The notes beneath the pieces were generated by a model. It was not told where the DNA came from. It ran no database searches and saw nothing but the letters and a program-made list of their open reading frames with translations. This document shows positions 17,971-25,969 of a stretch of DNA of 64,000 nucleotides, one piece after another. The position numbers were made by a program, and so were the translations under genes. Position 1 is the first letter of the stretch; each line of letters opens with the position of its first letter. Source of the stretch: Bdellovibrio sp. ZAP7 (GTDB lineage Bacteria; Bdellovibrionota; Bdellovibrionia; Bdellovibrionales; Bdellovibrionaceae); the NCBI RefSeq assembly GCF_006874645.1, contig NZ_CP030082.1:1178001-1242000 (forward strand). The letters are read 5' to 3'.

Positions 17971-19644
17971 TTAGAAATGCCAGTTTTCGATTTGTAGGTA
18001 TTCGCTGTTATTGTGACCGGTCATCTCGTAGCCCTTGAGGCCTTTGGGAATGATCGAAGTGTTTGAGCGATAGTAGCTTGGGAGCTGGGGCAACTCGTCC
18101 GTATATGCTTTCAAAATTTTGCGCATGATAGCGGTGCGTTTTTTAGAATCAAACTCTTGAGTTGCTTGTTCTAGAAGTTTATCGACTTCCTTATTTCTCC
18201 AGCCGGAACGATTGTGTCCTGACCAGCCATTTTCTTGGGATGGAACCATTGTCGAACTCATTGTGCCCAGTGGAACCATGTTCGGCGATTCAACCCATGT
18301 TAAAGCCGCCATCTCGAATTTTCTTTGGCGCAGAATTTCTCCAAAGAACACGCGACCTGGGAAGCTTTTTAGAGTCACTTCCAGTCCCAATTGCTTCCAT
18401 TGGTTTTGCAAATAGACCGCAATCATTTCGTTCATTTTATTATCGGCGACATTGGTCATCGTCAGTGACATCTTCTTGCCGTCTTTATAACGATAGCCAT
18501 CGGCTCCCATTTTCCAACCAGCTTCATCTAGCAAGCGTTGCGCTTTGATGCGGCTATAAGGATACAAAGTCACGATTTTTGGATCGGCTGTGTACCATTC
18601 GTCAAAGGGCGTGGCGAAGTGAATTGCGGGAGGTTGCTTGCCATCAAAAAATGATTTCGCCATTTCTGCGCGGTTAAAGGCATAGTTCAGAGCTTGGCGA
18701 ACTTTAAGATCCTTAAGAATGGGATTATCAAGATTAAGTTCAATGTGTGCATACATGGAGCCTGCAACGTACTTCACTTCGTACGGCAAGTTCTGCGACT
18801 TTACTTTCTTATCAAACGCCAAGGTCTGATCGAAGCTCATGCCCGAAGAGGACGTCATATCAACATTTCCACTCATCAGATTTGCTTCCATTGATGTGGA
18901 GTTTAAAATAAATTTAAAGATCACTTTTTTAAAGTACGGCTTTTTCCCATAAAACTTTTCGTTGGGAACTAAAACCACGTGGCTGCCTTGCTTCAGTTCG
19001 CTTACGCGATAGGGGCCGTTGTAAAGACCGGGCTCGGTGATTTTAGTGGAGTACAGAGAATTACGTTCGTAAGTTAGAACTTTTCCTTTGTATTTTTCAA
19101 AGACCGGCATTTCCAGATGCGCTGGCATCAGGCGGGGAAAGGAAACATAAAAATTGTAAGCCGGTTTATCGAAAACGATCGTACACTTTTTAGGATTGGC
19201 CTTATCAATAACCAAGTCTTTGACGTTTGCATAGTCATCACGGTTGGGTGTTGCGACCAATTCGTTGCTGCCAATTTTCCAACCAGCTTCCAAGTCTTTG
19301 CAAGTGACAGGTTTGCCGTCACCCCATTGGGCATCGATAAATTCTAAATCGGCTTTCAAGTGAGTGCCGGTTTTATCTGTGAACAACTGTGCCCTTTTAT
19401 TTTCAATTGTCGGAATCTCTTTGATCAAGACGGCTTTAGGTTTTCCGTCGGGCATGATCATAACCAAAGGACGCATGATCGCATCTTGAATCAGTCCACC
19501 CGCGGCCATCGTGTTTACGATCGGATGGATGGTGTCGAATTCTGCATTCACAGCGATTTTAAGTTCTTCTTTCGGTGCGCTGAAGGCCACAGAAGAAAAA
19601 GTTGAAGAGAGAGTCAGAGAAATTAAAATTGCGTTGCGAATCAT
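17971..19644 (-). CDS. Periplasmic oligopeptide-binding protein (SBP family 5)
   Basis: 557 residues with a signal peptide ending in AFSAPKEE. Family 5 (OppA/DppA-like) features are visible: ELKIAVNAEFDTIHPIVNTMAAGGLIQDAI near the start, DAQWGDGKPVTCKDLEAGWK, GPYRVSELKQGSHVVLVPNEKFYG, and LKVRQALNYAFNRAEMAKSFFDGKQPP. It binds peptides or related ligands in the periplasm for an ABC importer; no permease or ATPase is next to it. AAGGAG lies seven bases before the ATG. The 504-base non-coding stretch upstream separates it from the OmpA-type gene, so it is probably transcribed alone. Confidence 0.92.
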   Translation of the reverse strand: MIRNAILISLTLSSTFSSVAFSAPKEELKIAVNAEFDTIHPIVNTMAAGGLIQDAIMRPLVMIMPDGKPKAVLIKEIPTIENKRAQLFTDKTGTHLKADLEFIDAQWGDGKPVTCKDLEAGWKIGSNELVATPNRDDYANVKDLVIDKANPKKCTIVFDKPAYNFYVSFPRLMPAHLEMPVFEKYKGKVLTYERNSLYSTKITEPGLYNGPYRVSELKQGSHVVLVPNEKFYGKKPYFKKVIFKFILNSTSMEANLMSGNVDMTSSSGMSFDQTLAFDKKVKSQNLPYEVKYVAGSMYAHIELNLDNPILKDLKVRQALNYAFNRAEMAKSFFDGKQPPAIHFATPFDEWYTADPKIVTLYPYSRIKAQRLLDEAGWKMGADGYRYKDGKKMSLTMTNVADNKMNEMIAVYLQNQWKQLGLEVTLKSFPGRVFFGEILRQRKFEMAALTWVESPNMVPLGTMSSTMVPSQENGWSGHNRSGWRNKEVDKLLEQATQEFDSKKRTAIMRKILKAYTDELPQLPSYYRSNTSIIPKGLKGYEMTGHNNSEYLQIENWHF

Positions 19645-19716
19645 CCGCGGGCTCCTTCGTCGATAGAAAAACTATATCTGGCCGCAAAAGGCAATTGCAA
19701 CTCTAAACAAAAATCC

Positions 19717-19736
19717 CCCACCGTTGATGCGGTGGG
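19717..19736. other. Stem-loop upstream of the peptide-binding protein gene
   Basis: CCCACCG and CGGTGGG with a six-base loop. On the minus strand a run of T follows (GGGGGATTTTTG), so it may end a transcript arriving from the region above. Confidence 0.5.
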
Positions 19737-19826
19737 AGCGGGAGAATTTATTCGAGTTGCACATTCATTTGCAGATGTACGTGATAACTTTGTTATGAAT
19801 AGATCCACCCTTCATTTTTGATAAAA

Positions 19827-19960
19827 GGCCCTCCGCATTGGAGATTCTACAGAGGGCCAGAGACACTGCCGAGATGGAGAGAGGAACATCCATGTTCTCC
19901 AGCCGCTTCTCTTGACGAACGTGCATTCAAATACGTGCAGGAAAAAACGCTCCGGAATTA
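19827..19960 (-). ncRNA. Possible small RNA ending in an intrinsic terminator
   Basis: In the 504-base gap 19645-20148 without genes, GGCCCTC (19827-19833) and GAGGGCC (19852-19858) form a stem that on the minus strand is followed by TTTTATC. Just upstream on that strand are further self-complementary segments (GAACAT/ATGTTC near 19890; AGAGAA and TCTCT flanks). This is the layout of a small RNA or a long 3' end, but I see no convincing promoter, and length and start are guesses. The remainder of the gap (19860-20085) contains the CGTCG/CGACG palindrome at 20041-20052 and nothing else I can name. Confidence 0.3.
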
Positions 19961-20084
19961 ATGCATTCAAGCTTTAACGTTCTTCTTTGCTACAGGGATA
20001 TCTTATCAAGGAAGTTTGAAATATGAGATGATTCCCATCACGTCGGGCGACGTCACACCAGTCTTGTTTATGACTTGGGTCAGG

Positions 20085-20120
20085 GAAATAAAAAAACCAC
20101 CAGGGGTTCGTCTGGTGGTT
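20085..20120 (-). terminator. Intrinsic terminator of the OmpA-type lipoprotein gene
   Basis: On the minus strand AACCACCAG, eight-base loop, CTGGTGGTT and seven T residues, about 30 bases after the stop codon. Confidence 0.88.
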
Positions 20121-20148
20121 CCTGAGTGATCTTTTAGAATTTAGCTCA

Positions 20149-20805
20149 CTAGTGATTAGACGCTTGTTTAGGTACTTTTGATTCGTCGACAGTGATTTCG
20201 ATTTCTACACGGCGATTTTTCGCGCGAGCTTCAGCCGTCTTCGCAGGGTCAACTGGATTTGATGCGCCCATGCCTACAGATGTGATTGTGTCTGCGGGTA
20301 CGCCACCCATGATCAATTGCGCGCGAACTGATTCTGCGCGATCTTTTGAAAGTGGATTGTTCTTCATGGCTGTCCCTGTGTCGTCTGTATAACCACGAAT
20401 AGTCAAAACGTTTTCAGGATACTTTTTCATGATTTGCGCAAGTTCAGCGATGCTGGATTGAGCTGCTGGTTTCAAGTTAGATTTACCGGAGTCGAACAAA
20501 ATGTCTGATTTAAGTTTCGTGATCAAACCTTGCTCAGTTCTTTTTGTTTCAGCGATTTTGGCAAGCTCTTTAGCCTGTTTATCCATGCGGTGACCTACGC
20601 CACCACCGATACCAGCACCCAACGCCGCACCAATCAATGCACCTTCGTTGCGTTTACCAGTTTGGTGACCAATAACAGCACCAGCAACCGCACCAATAGC
20701 GGCACCAATACCAGCACCTTTTGCTGCATTTGGATTTTCGTTCGCAGTTGCGCATCCAGTAGCGATCATTGCCACCGCTGTTCCGATAAGAACCAGTTTT
20801 TTCAT
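20149..20805 (-). CDS. OmpA-family lipoprotein with glycine zipper (YiaD-like)
   Basis: 218 residues. Lipobox AMIATGC (Cys at about 18), then a glycine-zipper region (GIGAAIGAVAGAVIGHQTG and ALIGAALGAGIGGGVG) likely to insert in or oligomerise at the membrane, and a C-terminal OmpA domain from about residue 105 (SDILFDSGKSNLKPAAQ, LTIRGYTDDTG, NNPLSKDRAESVRAQLI) that binds peptidoglycan through the Asp and Arg residues of this motif. It probably tethers the outer membrane to the wall. The ATG at 20805 has GGAG eight bases upstream; the longer reading to 20889 lacks this and would bury the signal peptide. Followed by its own terminator. Confidence 0.93.
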   Translation of the reverse strand: MKKLVLIGTAVAMIATGCATANENPNAAKGAGIGAAIGAVAGAVIGHQTGKRNEGALIGAALGAGIGGGVGHRMDKQAKELAKIAETKRTEQGLITKLKSDILFDSGKSNLKPAAQSSIAELAQIMKKYPENVLTIRGYTDDTGTAMKNNPLSKDRAESVRAQLIMGGVPADTITSVGMGASNPVDPAKTAEARAKNRRVEIEITVDESKVPKQASNH

Positions 20806-20948
20806 AAATAGAACTCCTTCATTTATTCTTTTGTGAATAGACAAAGTTTGCCAAGCTGCGCGAAATTCGTCAATCCCCCTGGAGCTCATATATGTTTTGT
20901 TTTATTCTGAGAAGCGTCGTTACTTGAATTATACGAAGGAGCGTTTTT

Positions 20949-21662
20949 ATGAGAACAGCGATTAAAGCTTTAGTAGTGGTTGTCACACTTTGGGCCGGGA
21001 TGGCTCAGGCGGCAGACCGTATGATTATTGTTAGTGGTACATCTGAAAAAGGCTTGGATCCAAACCTTGTCAGCATGACTGTAGAGGTTTGGAGCAAAGC
21101 CCAAACGGCGAAAGTGGCGCAACAGACAGCGGCCAACCAATTCAGACAAGTTAAGAAGGTCTTTGACGATTTTAAAATCAAAAAAGAAGACATTCAAACG
21201 GATAACTACAGCCTGAATCCGGAATACGTTTACGATCAGAAAACGCAAACGAATAAAATGGTGGGCTTCCGCGTGGTGCAATCTTTGGTTGTCACTTTGC
21301 GCAAAGTGGATGAAGCGGGACCATTCTTGGATGCTTTGGTCACAGATAAGCAAACAAAAGATTCCGGTGTGAACGTAAATTCTATCAATTGGGATTCAGA
21401 TAAACGTTCGGCTGCTGAAACATCAGCTTTGGGTGACGCAGTTCGTGCAACAAAAGTGAAGGCCGAAGAAATCGCCAAAGCTGCGGGCGTTAAAATCAAA
21501 GGCGTAACAAGAATCAGTCATGGGGCACAGACGACTCAGCCGCCGGTTCCCTTGATGCGTAATTTTGCGATGAAAGCGATGGCCGATTCTGCTCCGACCG
21601 AACTAAGTGCGGGGCAAATCAAAGTCCGCGTTGAAGTGACAGCAGAATACGAAATTAATTAG
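20949..21662 (+). CDS. SIMPL-domain exported protein (DUF541, YggE-like)
   Basis: 237 residues with a signal peptide ending in AQAADRM. The SIMPL pattern is clear: IIVSGTSEKGLDPNLVSMTVEVW, the repeated-helix segment, IQTDNYSLNPEYVYD, GFRVVQSLVVTLRKVDEAG, and AVRATKVKAEEIAKAAGVKIKGVTRI near the end. Related proteins lie in the periplasm or outer membrane and are linked to oxidative-stress tolerance; the exact role is unknown. AAGGAG lies eight bases before the ATG. It is divergent from the OmpA-type lipoprotein and its TAG stop overlaps the stop of the next gene by four bases. Confidence 0.88.
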   Translation: MRTAIKALVVVVTLWAGMAQAADRMIIVSGTSEKGLDPNLVSMTVEVWSKAQTAKVAQQTAANQFRQVKKVFDDFKIKKEDIQTDNYSLNPEYVYDQKTQTNKMVGFRVVQSLVVTLRKVDEAGPFLDALVTDKQTKDSGVNVNSINWDSDKRSAAETSALGDAVRATKVKAEEIAKAAGVKIKGVTRISHGAQTTQPPVPLMRNFAMKAMADSAPTELSAGQIKVRVEVTAEYEIN

Positions 21663-22060
21663 TTTTGTTCGGGCTTCAGATAGAAGCCCATAAGTTCACT
21701 GGTACTGACAAAGTTGCCATCCTTAAAAGTGCAGCGATCCAGTCGGTGCCAGTCTTGGCCCACCTTAAACTCCACAATCTGTGGAGTTCCTTTTAATTCA
21801 CGACAAATATTAAATCCAGGATTGCTGGTGGTGTTTAGAACTTTGTTTTTGTCGATGAACTTAAATTTAAACGCTGTCTTGCAATCAAGCTTTTGGCAGC
21901 TTGTGGAAGTTAAGATTGTCTTGTCTTCATTGTAACAATACGTCGCTTTGATTTCTGTGGTTTTTCCATCAGTGGTTTCGCGCAGCAAACCTTTTTCACA
22001 AGTCAGGGGAGTTTGTGCAAAAGACAATGTGAGTGCCAAAGTCAGTAGACTATTTAACAT
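21659..22060 (-). CDS. Small exported protein with six cysteines
   Basis: 133 residues with a signal peptide (about 16 residues, ending in SFAQTP). The mature part has Cys at LTCEKG, TYCYN, TSCQKLDC, NICREL and DRCTFK, six in all, suggesting three disulfides in the periplasm. The start codon lies inside the 3' end of the upstream papain-like protease gene (11-base overlap), so the two are translated from one message; it might be a partner or inhibitor of that protease, which is only an inference from position. Family not recognised. Confidence 0.72.
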   Translation of the reverse strand: MLNSLLTLALTLSFAQTPLTCEKGLLRETTDGKTTEIKATYCYNEDKTILTSTSCQKLDCKTAFKFKFIDKNKVLNTTSNPGFNICRELKGTPQIVEFKVGQDWHRLDRCTFKDGNFVSTSELMGFYLKPEQN

Positions 22061-23366
22061 AGGTCACATCCCACGTGCGGCGAAAAAGATCAGGTTTGCT
22101 CATCCAAAACTGTCCCTGGCTACAGTTGTAGCTTTTGTCTGGGGAAGAGCATCCCTTGCCCCATGAGTTTTTAATTTTGTATTCGCACTGACCAGTTTTT
22201 TCGTTAAAGCGACGACCTACCAAGGTGACAGCGTGAAAGCTTGCCGAGCTGGGTGTCGAGGCAGGAGCACGGCGATCATAGATTGCATGGGAGTCAATCC
22301 CAAGACTCAGGGGATTGTTGGCGCTTAATTGTTCATCGATGATCTGAGCGTATTTTTCTTCACTTACGGCGCTGTCCACGGTATCTTTAAGGCCATTGAA
22401 AAATCCCTTGCGCTGAACGATCACGACTTCCGGTTTTGCCTGAATGCGGTTTTTACAGGTTTTATTGCGTAAACCTAAAATGAAATCTTCCTCGACAGTT
22501 TTATTAACGACATCCTGCACATCAGTAAGATTGATTTTTGGGAACATTTTTTTCGCTTCAGTATAAAGATCATTACAAGCTAAATTTTGTGACAAAATTT
22601 GGTTGCGCCCATAAATATCTAATTCCTTCAAATTGGCAGCGAAGTTACCACCTTGGTTGTCTTCGCTGGGTAATTCACTTTCCAGACAGAATCCATTCTT
22701 GGATGCCATTTGAAGAGCTTTATCAGTGAAGCCACCTCTGATATCAGGTGCGGCGGTACCCAAAATTCCGCGATCCATTCCAGAGATCCAGTCATCTTGA
22801 TATGCGAGTGCTATGTCGACGGCAGAGATGTTTTTTTTCAATTTATAGGACATCAGATCTGCCGCCGTAAAAGCGTAGCACCAACCGACGGAATCTTGGT
22901 TTCGTGCTGGTGGCATATCTTTGCTCATATCCACAGAAGTGCAGACTTTGCGCTCCTTTGCTTCAGCGGCTAGGCCTTGCTGCTTTTTCTCTGCCAGATA
23001 ATTTTTGTAGTCAGCAAAGCCGAATTCCTTGGAATAGTCTGCGAATTCTTTTTCGAACTGAGTGGTGTTTCCGTATTTGGCAGAAGTATCTAGATCGTCT
23101 TTGACTCTAAGGAACTCACGCTTACGAGATTCCTTGGTCATGCCATCGAGAAACTTGTCATCAACGCCCAAGAGTTGCTGCGTCGTTTGACCGCAGGCTT
23201 TAACCGACATTTTTAGTATCTGCACAGTTCTGGTTACGATTGTCTTGTCGTAGGAATCTTTAATTCCTTCATAGAGTTCTTTGGCGTCAGAGCAAGTCGT
23301 CGATTCGGCAACGGAGATACTTGGGAATAGAAATGGTAGGCACAACAGCGGTAAGTACTTCATCAT
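22050..23366 (-). CDS. Exported papain-family (C1A) cysteine protease
   Basis: About 438 residues from the ATG pair at 23363-23366 (longer readings to 23471 would bury the signal peptide MKYLPLLCLPFLFPSISVA). After a helical pro-region, the catalytic residues appear in order: Gln157 and Cys163 in NQDSVGWCYAF, His378 in SFHAVTLVG, and Asn400 in KNSWGKG. The insert between Cys and His is longer than in papain. It would act outside the cytoplasm, in a predator perhaps on prey protein, though nothing here shows that. No Shine-Dalgarno motif is obvious. It forms an operon with the small six-cysteine protein after it. Confidence 0.88.
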   Translation of the reverse strand: MMKYLPLLCLPFLFPSISVAESTTCSDAKELYEGIKDSYDKTIVTRTVQILKMSVKACGQTTQQLLGVDDKFLDGMTKESRKREFLRVKDDLDTSAKYGNTTQFEKEFADYSKEFGFADYKNYLAEKKQQGLAAEAKERKVCTSVDMSKDMPPARNQDSVGWCYAFTAADLMSYKLKKNISAVDIALAYQDDWISGMDRGILGTAAPDIRGGFTDKALQMASKNGFCLESELPSEDNQGGNFAANLKELDIYGRNQILSQNLACNDLYTEAKKMFPKINLTDVQDVVNKTVEEDFILGLRNKTCKNRIQAKPEVVIVQRKGFFNGLKDTVDSAVSEEKYAQIIDEQLSANNPLSLGIDSHAIYDRRAPASTPSSASFHAVTLVGRRFNEKTGQCEYKIKNSWGKGCSSPDKSYNCSQGQFWMSKPDLFRRTWDVTYVK

Positions 23367-23469
23367 TAGATTATCGGATGGAAGAAAGGCTATGGGGAGC
23401 AATTTAATAGGAGAAGTCTTAACATTTTTGAATAGAAATGAAGCATTGAGTGATGGAATTTCTGTGGCC

Positions 23470-23524
23470 AAAGGATATCAGCTCCTTTAAGTTGAAAATA
23501 CACGACTAAAGGAGTGCTTTTCAC
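23470..23524 (+). promoter_or_regulatory. Switch-like leader that can hide the TerC ribosome binding site
   Basis: CTCCTTTA (23482-23489) pairs with TAAAGGAG (23507-23514), which contains the Shine-Dalgarno sequence of the TerC gene ten bases before its ATG; two more pairs are possible across one bulged A. The same CTCCTTT segment can instead pair with AAAGGA at 23470-23475 (6-bp stem, 7-base loop), freeing the ribosome binding site. Two exclusive hairpins in front of a putative metal exporter gene are the layout of a translational switch. Confidence 0.6.
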
Positions 23525-24280
23525 ATGATCGAAATGCTTTCGAATCCGCAAATCTGGATCGCGTTTTTCACATTGTTTGCCTTGGAACTGGTTCTGGGCA
23601 TCGACAACGTTATTTTCATTTCCATTCTGGCAGGTAAGCTTCCAAAAGAACAGCAAGACAAAGCCCGTGTGATGGGTTTAAGCCTTGCCGTTATCACCCG
23701 TGTGATTTTGCTTTTCTCTTTAAGCTGGATTATTGGATTAACAGCTCCGCTATTCACGGTATTAGGCCAAGAAATCTCCGGTCGTGATTTGATTCTTCTG
23801 TTGGGTGGTTTGTTCTTAATCGTAAAAAGTACGATGGAGATTCACCACAAATTGGAAGGTGTCGAGGGGAGTCAGTCTAATCACGTGGCGCATTCCTTTA
23901 ACGCCGTCATTTTCCAAATTTTGCTTTTGGACGTGGTGTTCTCTTTGGACTCTGTGATTACAGCCGTGGGCATGGTCAGCGAAATCAGCGTGATGATCGC
24001 AGCCGTGGTTATCTCTGCAGGTGTGATGATTGTTTCGGCAAAATCCATCAGTAACTTTGTGGATTCTCATCCCTCACTTAAGATCCTGGCTTTAAGCTTC
24101 TTGCTGATGATCGGTTTCACATTGATCGTGGAATCTTTGGAAGTACATATTCCAAAGGGTTACGTGTACTTTGCGATGGCATTCTCGGTCGGTGTCGAAA
24201 TGCTGAATATTAAAATGCGCAAGTCCAAGAAAACCGAACCGGTTAAACTCCGCGAGCGTATCGCTGAAGAGCCAAAATAG
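23525..24280 (+). CDS. TerC-family integral membrane protein (putative metal exporter)
   Basis: 251 residues with about seven membrane helices. The two family motifs are ELVLGIDNVIFISIL near the N-terminus and DVVFSLDSVITAVGMV in the middle, each with the conserved acidic residues. TerC proteins are linked to manganese efflux and loading of exported metalloproteins, or to tellurite resistance; the substrate cannot be told from sequence alone. The C-terminal tail is charged and cytoplasmic. The start is set by AAAGGAG ten bases upstream, which is part of the leader hairpins. Monocistronic, with a strong terminator. Confidence 0.93.
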   Translation: MIEMLSNPQIWIAFFTLFALELVLGIDNVIFISILAGKLPKEQQDKARVMGLSLAVITRVILLFSLSWIIGLTAPLFTVLGQEISGRDLILLLGGLFLIVKSTMEIHHKLEGVEGSQSNHVAHSFNAVIFQILLLDVVFSLDSVITAVGMVSEISVMIAAVVISAGVMIVSAKSISNFVDSHPSLKILALSFLLMIGFTLIVESLEVHIPKGYVYFAMAFSVGVEMLNIKMRKSKKTEPVKLRERIAEEPK

Positions 24281-24282
24281 GC

Positions 24283-24318
24283 AAAAAAAAGCGTGGCCTT
24301 AAAAACCACGCTTTTTTT
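24283..24318. terminator. Bidirectional terminator
   Basis: AAAAAAAGCGTGG, loop, CCACGCTTTTTTT between the convergent TerC gene and the small exported protein gene. Confidence 0.9.
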
Positions 24319-24338
24319 ATCTCAAATGGCGAAGATGA

Positions 24339-24698
24339 CTATTGGCGGTTCATTTCTTCACAGCTTGATCTTTGAATAATCAAGTTGCTGAACTTTGCAT
24401 CCATTGAACCATCACTGTTAATCCAGATTTTTAGATTAGCCCCACCAAGTCCACCTTCATTCAAAGTGATTGGGCTTTGTCCCTGTTTCACGGCATTTTT
24501 GAAATCTTCAGTCAGACGGAAGCCATATCCACCATGACCGTCGTTAGTTACATAACGGTATGAAACAATGTTGTTGTTTGTATCAAGAGTTACAGAGCAT
24601 TCATTGCCTTTGGAATCGTGGCCTACGTAAGCTGCTTGACCTTGGGCATGTGCTTGAAGACCAATTACTGTCAAAATAACTGCTAGGGTTACTTTCAT
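24339..24698 (-). CDS. Small exported protein of unknown function
   Basis: 119 residues with a signal peptide (MKVTLAVILTVIGLQAHAQ). The mature part has two cysteines (NECSV and RSSCEEM) and a Gly-rich middle (NDGHGGYGFRL, NEGGLGGANL). AGGAGG precedes the ATG. It lies 29 bases after the TIGR02147-like regulator gene and may be its cotranscribed target. No family recognised. Confidence 0.75.
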   Translation of the reverse strand: MKVTLAVILTVIGLQAHAQGQAAYVGHDSKGNECSVTLDTNNNIVSYRYVTNDGHGGYGFRLTEDFKNAVKQGQSPITLNEGGLGGANLKIWINSDGSMDAKFSNLIIQRSSCEEMNRQ

Positions 24699-24727
24699 AA
24701 ATCCTCCTGGGATTTTGTTATAGTTAG

Positions 24728-25063
24728 TTATACGGATTCTTTTTGTTTAATTAAACTTACCAATTTTTTTCCTAACTCATCCCGTTGATTCTTACTATCA
24801 GCAGTCGAGTATTTGATCAAAGCCCTAAAGTATTGGAGCTCTAAATCTGTGAACTTGATGTTGTACTCTAGTTTCTCGCTTATCTCAGCGTTTACACTTC
24901 GTTTGCCGGTTACAATTTGACGAAGATAAGAGCGATCTTTAATTCCCATCTCGTCAGCCCAGCGCTGATACGAAAAGCCACTTTCTACGGACTTACGGTA
25001 AACGTAGATCTGCTTCAGAAAGTGGTGCACGTTTAGGAATTCAAAAATATCAGGTATCTTCAT
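24728..25063 (-). CDS. Short TIGR02147-like regulator
   Basis: 111 residues. The sequence resembles the N-terminal half of the TIGR02147 family, known mostly from Bdellovibrio-type and Fibrobacter genomes: NVHHFLKQIYVYRKS, the helix-turn-helix-like FSYQRWADEMGIKDRSYLRQIVTGKRSVN, and FTDLELQYFRALIKYS. Full family members are about 270 residues, so this is a short form without the C-terminal part. It may bind DNA near its own operon. AGGA lies before the ATG. The gene directly downstream encodes a small exported protein. Confidence 0.65.
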   Translation of the reverse strand: MKIPDIFEFLNVHHFLKQIYVYRKSVESGFSYQRWADEMGIKDRSYLRQIVTGKRSVNAEISEKLEYNIKFTDLELQYFRALIKYSTADSKNQRDELGKKLVSLIKQKESV

Positions 25064-25138
25064 GGCATTTTTCCTATTTCAAAAGCTGATCCCATCTCAT
25101 AATCAGTAGGTTTCATCTTTACTGTCTGGACGTATTTC

Positions 25139-25160
25139 ACCGCCAGCAATTGGCGGTCTT
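25139..25160. other. Stem-loop in the TIGR02147/TetR intergenic region
   Basis: ACCGCCA and TGGCGGT with a five-base loop, followed by CTTTCTT. It could end a plus-strand transcript entering from upstream, or be part of the leader of the TetR gene. Confidence 0.4.
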
Positions 25161-25214
25161 TCTTGTCTGCCGTGAGCAGCGATTTCGTACTCAGTGTTCG
25201 AGGGGAGAATACAG

Positions 25215-25274
25215 ATGTCTAATGAGGCTCGCTATGGGCATTGTCAAAGTGTCAATATTTTAGTTTTTAACTAA
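25215..25274 (+). CDS. Candidate 19-residue leader peptide before the TetR gene
   Basis: An ATG at 25215 with a strong GGGGAG motif eight bases upstream opens a 19-codon frame ending in TAA, 22 bases before the TetR start. The peptide would read MSNEARYGHCQSVNILVFN. The good ribosome binding site is the only support; it could be a leader peptide or chance. Confidence 0.3.
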   Translation: MSNEARYGHCQSVNILVFN

Positions 25275-25291
25275 TTATTCCGATATATTAG
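25271..25291. promoter_or_regulatory. Possible TetR operator
   Basis: CTAAT and ATTAG arms around an AT-rich centre (7 of 10 paired positions match), placed just before the TetR start codon where self-repression would be expected. Confidence 0.3.
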
Positions 25292-25296
25292 GAATC

Positions 25297-25923
25297 ATGA
25301 AGAGTTTGCAGTTCGACCTTAAGAAAGCATTATTTAATAAGCGTCTGGGCGTTTCGGAGCACCGGCAGTTTCAAATATTGGAAACGGCGCTTGAGCTTAT
25401 TCAGAAAGACGGTTTTGAACAATTGCAGTTCGGGAATCTCGCAAAGAAGTGCAAGATTTCACGCACTCTTGTGCATCATTACTTTAAAGACAAATTGGAA
25501 TTGGCGAATAAACTTTTGGATTTAAGTACTTTGCATCTCCAGCACGAAGTGCAAACAGCACTTTCTCGAGAGAAAAAGACTGAAAAGCATTTTGAAGTTT
25601 ATTGTAAGGCGACTTTGGATTGGGCCGCAGAGCATTCGCTGGAAGCCACGGGGCTTTTGTTATTTATTAATTTGTCTTCTCATAACATTGAGATGCGCCA
25701 AAGGAATGATGAGCTGAGCGCGCTCGGACGGCAAAGAATCAAGCTTTTACTGACTCAGGCCGGAATGGCGGGGCCGAGCTTAGATTCAAATGCTCAAATG
25801 GTGCAGGTGTTGCTGACGGGATGTTATCTGGTTTTGCTTTCAGAGAATCGCAATTCCAAAGAGTCCCTGCAACTCCGCAAAGATTGCTTGAAAAGCTGCC
25901 TTTCGATCGCTGTCTCAAAATGA
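25297..25923 (+). CDS. TetR-family transcriptional regulator
   Basis: 208 residues. The N-terminal DNA-binding domain is clear at about 22-65: QILETALELIQKDGFEQLQF, then the helix-turn-helix GNLAKKCKISRTLVHHYFKDKLELANKLL with the typical YFKDK after the recognition helix. The C-terminal two thirds are helical and diverge, as usual for the ligand domain. It most likely represses its own or a neighbouring gene; the exported protein gene 46 bases downstream is the natural candidate. AGGA lies very close to the ATG. The ligand is unknown. Confidence 0.9.
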   Translation: MKSLQFDLKKALFNKRLGVSEHRQFQILETALELIQKDGFEQLQFGNLAKKCKISRTLVHHYFKDKLELANKLLDLSTLHLQHEVQTALSREKKTEKHFEVYCKATLDWAAEHSLEATGLLLFINLSSHNIEMRQRNDELSALGRQRIKLLLTQAGMAGPSLDSNAQMVQVLLTGCYLVLLSENRNSKESLQLRKDCLKSCLSIAVSK

Positions 25924-25969
25924 GATTTCTCTGTGAGAGATCGGATCGAGTTTTGCTCTCTAATTTAAT

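Noticed and set aside
23367-23470. Manganese (yybP-ykoY) riboswitch before the TerC gene
   Set aside because: A GGGGAG string is present near 23394, but the other conserved core segments and the expected stems are not visible, and the region also holds the divergent protease promoter.
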